From Ifrita kowaldi (taxonomy: Eukaryota > Chordata > Aves > Passeriformes > Cinclosomatidae), in the NCBI GenBank assembly GCA_013398055.1, contig VZRS01002377.1:1-64000 (forward strand): a DNA stretch of 64,000 nucleotides, read 5' to 3'. The position numbers were made by a program, and so were the translations under genes. Shown piece after piece: positions 58,640-64,000 of the stretch. The stretch's first letter is position 1. Every line of letters begins with the position of its first letter. The notes below the pieces were generated by a model. It was not told where the DNA came from and did not search any database. It saw nothing but the letters and a program-made list of their open reading frames with translations.

Positions 58640-58750
58640 CAGGCTTGGGCATCGACCACCTCTCCAGGAAACCTGTGCCAGTGCCAGGGCCTGTGCCAGT
58701 GTTTAAGCACCTTCTTGGTAAAAAAATGCTTCCTAAGGTCAAGTCCAAAA
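58640..58750 (-). mobile_element. CR1 LINE internal fragment, antisense
   Basis: CCTCTCCAGGAAACCTGTGC, CAGTGTTTAAGCACCTTCTT and GGTAAAAAAATGCTTCCTAA match antisense CR1, which normally reads CAGTGCCTGACCACCCTC..GTAAAGAAATTCTTCCTAA. This small fragment lies about 235 bp from a sense CR1 copy. Confidence 0.78.
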
Positions 58751-58984
58751 ACTTGACATAAACCCCTAAATGCCCTTTCAGCCCCATCCTGCAAGTGCTG
58801 GCTCCCCACTCCCCTGGAATGCCAGGGGTGCCACAGCGGGGAGGTGCAGCGGCTGTGCCCTGCAGCAAAGCAGAGACTCTGGGGCTGACGTTCTGTCACC
58901 CGAACGTGTTTATGTGATAAAATTAGGGCCATCAGGCTGTCAGCAGTGTTAAATCAACCCCTGCACCCACAGGGGCTGTGTCCC

Positions 58985-59315
58985 TTTACACCTCCGCAGA
59001 GATCCACAAGAAGGAGGGAGAGGGACTACTTAAAATGACCTGGAGGGACAGGACAAGGGGAATGGCTTCAATCTGATGGAGGGAGGGGTTAGGTGGGATG
59101 TTGGGAAGAATCCTTCCCTGTGAGGGTGGGCAGGCCCTGGCACAGGGTGCCCAGAGCAGCTGAGGCTGCCCCATGATCCCTGGCAGTGTCCAAGGCCAGG
59201 CTGGACCGGGCTTGGAGCAGCCTGGGACAGTGGAAGGTGTCCCTGCCCATGGCAGGGGGTGGGATGGATGATCTTTAAGGTCCCTTCCACCATTCCATGA
59301 CTCCATGATCCCCCA
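58985..59315 (+). mobile_element. CR1 LINE 3' end, sense, complete tail
   Basis: GGAGAGGGACTACTTAAAAT, GACAGGACAAGGGGAATGGC, TTGGGAAGAATCCTTCCCTG, CCTGGCACAGGGTGCCCAGA, CCTGGCAGTGTCCAAGGCC, GGAAGGTGTCCCTGCCCATG, GATGATCTTTAAGGTCCCTT and CCACCATTCCATGACTCCAT cover the last 330 bp of CR1 including the terminal repeats. It is the same subfamily as the antisense copy at 25177. Confidence 0.95.
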
Positions 59316-60614
59316 CAGTGGTTGTGCGTTGGCACAATGTCAGGACCCGGAGCTGCAGTGGGAACAGATCCAGGTTTCGTCCCCAAAAGATGCAGCTGAG
59401 TGCTCTTTGTGAGTCTCTCCGAGTTTGAAACTTCATTTGATCTACGGGGTGTTTTTAAGCATTCCGGATGAATGCTCTTGTGTACCGTGCTCAGTGATTC
59501 CTTGCTATTCCAGCACCATAATAACAAGGTTTATTATGTTCTTACCCAGCGTGTTGTGGCATTATTGCAAAATTATTGGTTTGTTTCTCCTAAACTCAAG
59601 ATTTTTTTTCTAACGGTAATAATAATAAAAGACACACAGGCTGATGAATTACCCTCCATGTCAGATTGCAGCACAGCAGAGTCTGAAAGAGCTGAGAGAG
59701 TAAAACAGAAAAAGATCTCAATTTATGAGTGGAACACTAACACACACTAAACTTTTGCTGCACTATTCTTCATCTGATTTTTAGTTTTCTCTTCACAAGC
59801 AGACAAGACTCACGGTTCTCAGGTGATAAATCTTAAGCAGTTTAGAGGGATATTCAGCACAGGCTTTCACTGGAAAGCATGAATTGTGATTTTTGTGCAG
59901 GCCAGGCTCAGAGAAAAGCACTACTCCTCAGTCTGGTAAGAGATGCATTTCCAAATGAGTAAATAATCACTGCTGGTGCACAGCTGGATAATAGATAACT
60001 TCTTGTATGATGTATCAGGTAGGATAATTTGGAACTGAACTGCTGCTGCTGGCCACGTGCAGTGAGTGTTTCTCACTCTGTAATTCTTGGGAGCTTTACA
60101 ACTCCAGGCGCTGGAGCTGGGGTAGCTGTCACGTGTTTTGATTTACACCAGTGGGCAGCTGAGGGCAGGGCAAGAAATGTGCACTGGTGTCTGCTTCCCA
60201 GCCGAGGCAAGGTTCACCTCACCTGAGGCTGCAGGAAGGAGGAGCAGGAGTGGTGGAACAGCAGGGAGAGACTCCAGGGCTGGACCTGCTCTGGTTCTCG
60301 TAGGTGTGGATGCAGCCAAGGGAAATTCCCCACCTGGGATCCCAGTTCTGGGCCAGGAACCCTCATTGTTGTGGGATTTGTGTGATACCCTCAAACCCTT
60401 AAATCTTTCCCGCTGGGGAGAGGATTTCAGTGTGTCTCCACCTCAGCCTCTGTGGCGTAGGTGCATCACCTGCCTTCCACCTCTGCAGTTAAATTCCCAT
60501 GGACACCAGGAGCATGGACAACTAAGAGTTAGCTGAAGAAATTCCCTGGTAAAGGTGGGAGTATTAATTTCCTGGCAAATATATCTGTCTTGCAAAAGGA
60601 ACCGGTGAGGTTTA
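59316..60614. other. Unique non-coding DNA
   Basis: A TAATAATAATAAAAG word lies at about 59616-59630. Frames of up to 132 codons on both strands near 60140-60540 show no domain. Confidence 0.45.
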
Positions 60615-60665
60615 ACATCCCTTTCCATGAAGAAATTCCTCCTGATGTCCAAAAACGTAACATAT
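60615..60665 (-). mobile_element. Short CR1-like fragment, antisense
   Basis: ACATCCCTTTCCATGAAGAA and ATTCCTCCTGATGTCCAAAA resemble the antisense CR1 word GTGAAGAAATT.TTCCTAATGTCCAACCTAA. It is only about 50 bp long, so chance similarity is possible. Confidence 0.45.
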
Positions 60666-61548
60666 GCAAATCTGCTTCCCTACCCTTCCTATTCATCTGC
60701 CATATGCTCCACATCCTCCTTGGATCCCTCCGTGCTTCCCTCTGTGCAGAACTAACAGAAATCCTCGCTCTGTGCTGCAGAATTGGGAAGACAATTTAGC
60801 TTTGATTAATTCTAGCTGCCAGTGATTGCAGAACATGCATGGGGACAGCTACCCTCTAATCTCTGTTCAATCCCAAAGTTCCCAGCATAGAAATTCTAAT
60901 CATTATCTCCCCAGTTGCACAGGACAAAGTGCAGGCTGGCTGATTATGGGGGAAATAACTTTTTTGGTCGCAATTGGGAAGGTAGTGTTTAGTGTTATAA
61001 CACTGGAGTGAAAAGGGGCTTTTCTGTGCACACACCCTTGGGGATTGTAAGACAAAATGGCCAAGAAAACCTACAGGACTTCTCTGCCATTCATCCCCTC
61101 CTCTTCCAGCTTGTTTGGTGTCACAGAACACTGTGGAGGGTAATCTTGGACTACCTGAAACTCGTGGGAAAGAATGGGCAAGATTTTAGGTGCATCATCC
61201 CTCCCATGTGATCTTTTAGTGTGGCCATCTCTGCTCTGCCTCCGTGCACATCCTTTCTCTGAGCCTGACCCATAAGGTACCCTGCCAATGGGCCTCTTTC
61301 CTCAATAAAGATTATTGCAGCTAGTTTCGTTAGGAATTAAAGTGTCACTAACTCTCTGACCAGACTCACCGTGGAGGTGGGATGAAGTCATGGCAGGGAT
61401 CCACACTCACTGTGCCCCCCCGCGGTGGGTATCAGATTTACCCAGAGTAAAGCAGCCTTTTCCTGTCCTAAGCTCTCTGTGGATTCTGAGGCTCGAGGGG
61501 GTTTCCCTCCTGCCACTCATCACCGTTAAAAGCAGCCAAATTCTGCCC
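60666..61548. other. Unique non-coding DNA
   Basis: No recognisable gene. An AATAAA occurs on the plus strand near 61303. No minus-strand polyadenylation signal was found just downstream (lower coordinates) of the candidate polyglutamine exon. Confidence 0.4.
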
Positions 61549-61690
61549 TCAGGCCCCTCTGGGCAGCCCTGCTGCCTTCCAGGTGCAGCCAGGGATGTAC
61601 AAGCTCATTGGGACCGAGGGCGTTGGCACAGGTTTGTCCAAAGGCACTGGCAGGAATGGACTCATGGAATACTGCATTAACTGCAGAATA

Positions 61691-61738
<48 letters not shown>

Positions 61739-61766
61739 GCAGGACCCGGCTGTGCAGGCTGAACTT
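61549..61766 (-). CDS. Candidate 3' coding exon with a 15-glutamine tract (unidentified gene)
   Basis: On the minus strand a strong acceptor (TATTTTCTCCCCCCTCAG) ends at 61767. The exon then has two bases of a split codon followed by 71 sense codons and TGA at 61549-61551. The peptide begins VQPAQPGPA, has 15 Gln from pure CAG (61737-61693), then DILQLMQYSMSPFLPVPLDK and a Pro/Ser/Val-rich end. A Gln tract flanked by Pro-rich sequence is typical of transcriptional regulators, but I cannot name the gene. The Ala frame is also open and longer (110 codons), so the frame is uncertain. No upstream exon or polyadenylation signal was recognised. It may instead be untranslated or non-genic. Confidence 0.35.
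61693..61737 (+). repeat. (CTG)15 / (CAG)15 trinucleotide repeat
   Basis: Fifteen uninterrupted CTG triplets lie on the plus strand. The absence of interruptions suggests length polymorphism. The reading on the minus strand is Gln, Ala or Ser depending on frame. Confidence 0.98.
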
Positions 61767-63329
61767 CTGAGGGGGGAGAAAATATTCACAAGGAAAATAC
61801 CAGCTGAAGTAAGTGGGACACAGTAATTGCAAGGCTTTGATCTGTTTTTACAGCCCATTTGAAACTGATTTTCTCAGCAACGCTCCCACTAAGCTGAGGT
61901 TTGGTAAAATAAGGAGTTACTGGAGCTGCTGGTGATTCACATTTGCATGGGACACTTTCTCTGTGTCTCTGCTAAAGAAGGCATTTTGAAGTGTCCCAAA
62001 TGGTTCGGGCACCTGACTAAGAGAGACTCGGAAGTGCTAAGCAAAAGTAAACACCAGGAATCACATGTCACAGAGGAAAATGAAGGATATATTAAAGGCA
62101 GCTTAATTTTTAATACGAGTTTTAAATACTTTTTCTTACATTATGTCAACATCACCAGAGGAAATCCAAAGCCTCGTCTCCTTGTGTGTCCTTTTCAAAA
62201 AAAGAGCTGCAAAGATTCATTTTTCTCCTCTGTGAGAATGGAGTGCAGATCAAGTTCAGTAAAACTTGTCTCTGATCAGACTGCAATAATTTCTCCAAAT
62301 GGCTCTATAAATTAAAATATTTGCTCTGTGTTGAGCACCGAGGGAAGACAGATTGTAGCTCATTCACCAGGAAAGGTCAGCAGACCCAAATGAAAATGCA
62401 AAAACATCAATTGTTTCCATTCACTAATCACATATAATTGGTCTGGCTCACCTGAACTAGAACACATTTGTTATTATAATGCATAATTAAAGTTCTTTTC
62501 ATTTTGCTACTTTCCAGATGCAATTATCTTTCTTTTAACAAATGCATGAGAAGGAAACTTCTTGTAAAACTGAAGATACATTTGACAAATTAGTATAATT
62601 AAGACAATGTCCCTGAAAGAGGAAAAACTTTCAAAGTATGAACATTGTCAGCTCCCAGTACTTACTGCCTGTCCTTTGTGACGCCCATCGACAGAAGGAA
62701 TTTACGTGAGGGATGGAAGTGTCCAAATCAGCAGGGCTGAAACATGAACGTCTTTGTTTTGCTCTTCACTTTCCAATCCTCTCATGCTTTCATTTTGCTT
62801 TTAGAGAAAGAGATTTTTCCTCTTCTTTCCCCCGTTCCTCAGACACCGAGTGTCCCCCAGCCCTGCTGAGTTCTCCCAGTGCCATACCGTGCTCCCCAGG
62901 CCTCAGGCTGGGCAGTGTGGGCAGCGTGGGCAGTGGCAGGGACATCAGAGCTGCACAAAATGGATTCAGGTGCAACATGATGTAATTCCCTTTGGGAAAC
63001 CAGAGGGGAAGAAACCCTTACAAATTGCACCTTTGAAGTGGGATCAGACATTGAGGCAGGTTTTGCTGTCAGGCTTTTAAGTTCACTCAGCGTGGGCTGC
63101 GCTTGAGCCACTGAACCAGAGGCTCCTGATCCCAATCAGACATCCCGGGGTTTCTGCTCCTCTGCCTTCTGGAGACCTGCACATGTGCTGGACACTATGG
63201 GTTTAATAATGTATTAAGTGTATAAAATAGAGTAGAAATCTGTGCCCATGGGCTTCTGGGAGCCAGAACAAGCCGCTGATCCTGTCACTGCAGTGCCCCT
63301 CTGGGGACATCCAGAGAGATCTGGGATGA
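61767..63329. other. Unique non-coding DNA, AT-rich in part
   Basis: The interval 62070-62640 is AT-rich with ATAATTGG, GCATAATTAAAG and ATTAGTATAATTAAG words and could contain conserved regulatory DNA. No upstream exon for the minus-strand candidate at 61.6-61.8 kb was recognisable. Confidence 0.4.
62380..62620. promoter_or_regulatory. Candidate conserved non-coding element
   Basis: This unique AT-rich interval contains several homeodomain-type cores (CTAATCAC, ATAATTGG, CATAATTAAAG, TATAATTAAG) and no CpG that I noticed. It lies upstream, in minus-strand terms, of the polyglutamine exon candidate. The call is compositional only. Confidence 0.22.
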
Positions 63330-63590
63330 AACGAAGACAGGACAAGGACACAGCCTCCAGCTGGGCCAGGGGAGGCTCAGGTTGGACATCAGCAGGAATT
63401 TCCTCACTGAAAGGGTGCTGAGGCACTGGCAGGGGCTGCCCAGGGAGGGTTGGAGTGCCCATCCCTGGAGGGCCAAGGAAGGCCTGGACACGGCACTCAG
63501 TGCTCTGGGCTGGGGACAAGGTGGGGACTGGGCACAGCCTGGTAACCTTGGAGGGCTTTTCCAGCCTGGATAATTGTGTGGAACTCTGAA
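63330..63590 (+). mobile_element. CR1 LINE 3' end, sense
   Basis: GGGGAGGCTCAGGTTGGACA, TCAGCAGGAATTTCCTCACT, GAAAGGGTGCTGAGGCACTG, GCAGGGGCTGCCCAGGGAGG, GTTGGAGTGCCCATCCCTGG, CACGGCACTCAGTGCTCTGG, GGACAAGGTGGGGACTGGGC and CCAGCCTGGATAATTGTGTG cover the last 260 bp or so of a CR1 subfamily, with a diverged terminal octamer. The frames of 146-155 codons on the opposite strand are shadows of this element. Confidence 0.92.
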
Positions 63591-64000
63591 AAGAAGATCT
63601 TCTTCCAGCAAACTCCTGTTCCTCAAAGGTGGGGGTGTCCCTGTGCAAGGAAGGAGATAAGGACAGTGGGAACAGGGACATCTCTCCCTACACTCCAGCC
63701 AGGAAGGTGAAGATCCCTGACTCACATTCTGAACGATCTTGTCTCTTTCTGGTGCATAATTTTGCCTTTTTCTGGTGCATAATTATTTCCTGTAACTTAA
63801 AGCTGATTTTAAATAATGATGTCAAAGTCAGTGATGGGTTAGAGAATTATTAGTATCTTCAGGGATCTAAGATTAAAGATTATAATATTAGGAAAATGCA
63901 TGCAGTCATTAATGTAATTTTGAAGTGCAAAGCCTGTCTAATCTAATTTACTGTATTACAGCATGAGCTATAATTTTGACTAATTAAATTTCTCTAATCT
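63591..64000. other. Unique non-coding DNA at the window edge
   Basis: A TTTCTGGTGCATAATT word repeats at about 63747-63762 and 63769-63784, an 18-22-bp tandem duplication. The last 200 bases are AT-rich with several TAAT cores. No gene is seen. Confidence 0.45.

Noticed and set aside
58162..58932. 256-codon minus-strand open frame, the longest without an N
   Set aside because: Its middle translates a CR1 fragment (58640-58750). The rest is low-complexity Ser/Pro/Arg-rich sequence with no domain.
61981..62100. Frame with KWFGHLTKRDSE, resembling the W-(F/Y)-G-H motif near the end of some LINE reverse transcriptases
   Set aside because: Only one short motif matches, with no other LINE context. 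Such motifs are not typical of avian CR1.

Overview
This is eukaryotic nuclear DNA, almost certainly from a bird and probably a songbird or close relative. The main evidence is the transposon content. At least fifteen degraded fragments of CR1 (chicken repeat 1) LINEs, in both orientations, are the only abundant interspersed repeat I can recognise. Most are 5'-truncated 3' ends carrying the typical avian CR1 tail phrases. I see no Alu, L1 or B1 sequence, no prokaryotic operon structure, no CRISPR array and no tRNA or rRNA gene. No ORF is a recognisable complete protein. The longest open frames are chance frames, frames through CR1, or frames carried across an assembly gap.

Layout. 1-1.5 kb: moderately GC-rich sequence with a perfect 551-bp duplication split by one N. 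1.5-33 kb: mostly unique non-coding DNA with AT/homeodomain-site-rich patches that look like conserved non-coding elements, several CR1 fragments (5.0, 9.4, 18.1, 20.1 and 25.2 kb), a 43-bp minisatellite at 8.8 kb, a 63-bp duplication at 22.9 kb and a 41/42-bp minisatellite at 32.9 kb. 33.9-36.3 kb: a CpG island, the best promoter candidate, with a small possible first coding exon ending in a GTGAGC donor. This island is present twice because of an assembly error. 36-64 kb: more unique DNA, a CpG-rich 39-bp minisatellite at 39.9 kb, a TTCTC microsatellite, many CR1 fragments from 43 kb on, and at 61.55-61.77 kb a minus-strand candidate coding exon with 15 CAG (Gln) codons behind a strong splice acceptor.

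The strongest result is technical. Five single N characters (955, 34028, 34943, 35346, 45172) abut exact or near-exact repeats of the flanking DNA. This is the pattern expected when overlapping contig ends were not merged, or an alternative contig was inserted, during scaffolding. A sixth single N (20246) joins two non-adjacent parts of one CR1 element. These joins create false tandem duplications and artificial long ORFs. The most interesting biological leads are the polyglutamine exon and the CpG-island first exon. Neither could be assigned to a known gene from sequence alone, and they lie on opposite strands, so they need not belong to one gene. I found no convincing undescribed biological system.
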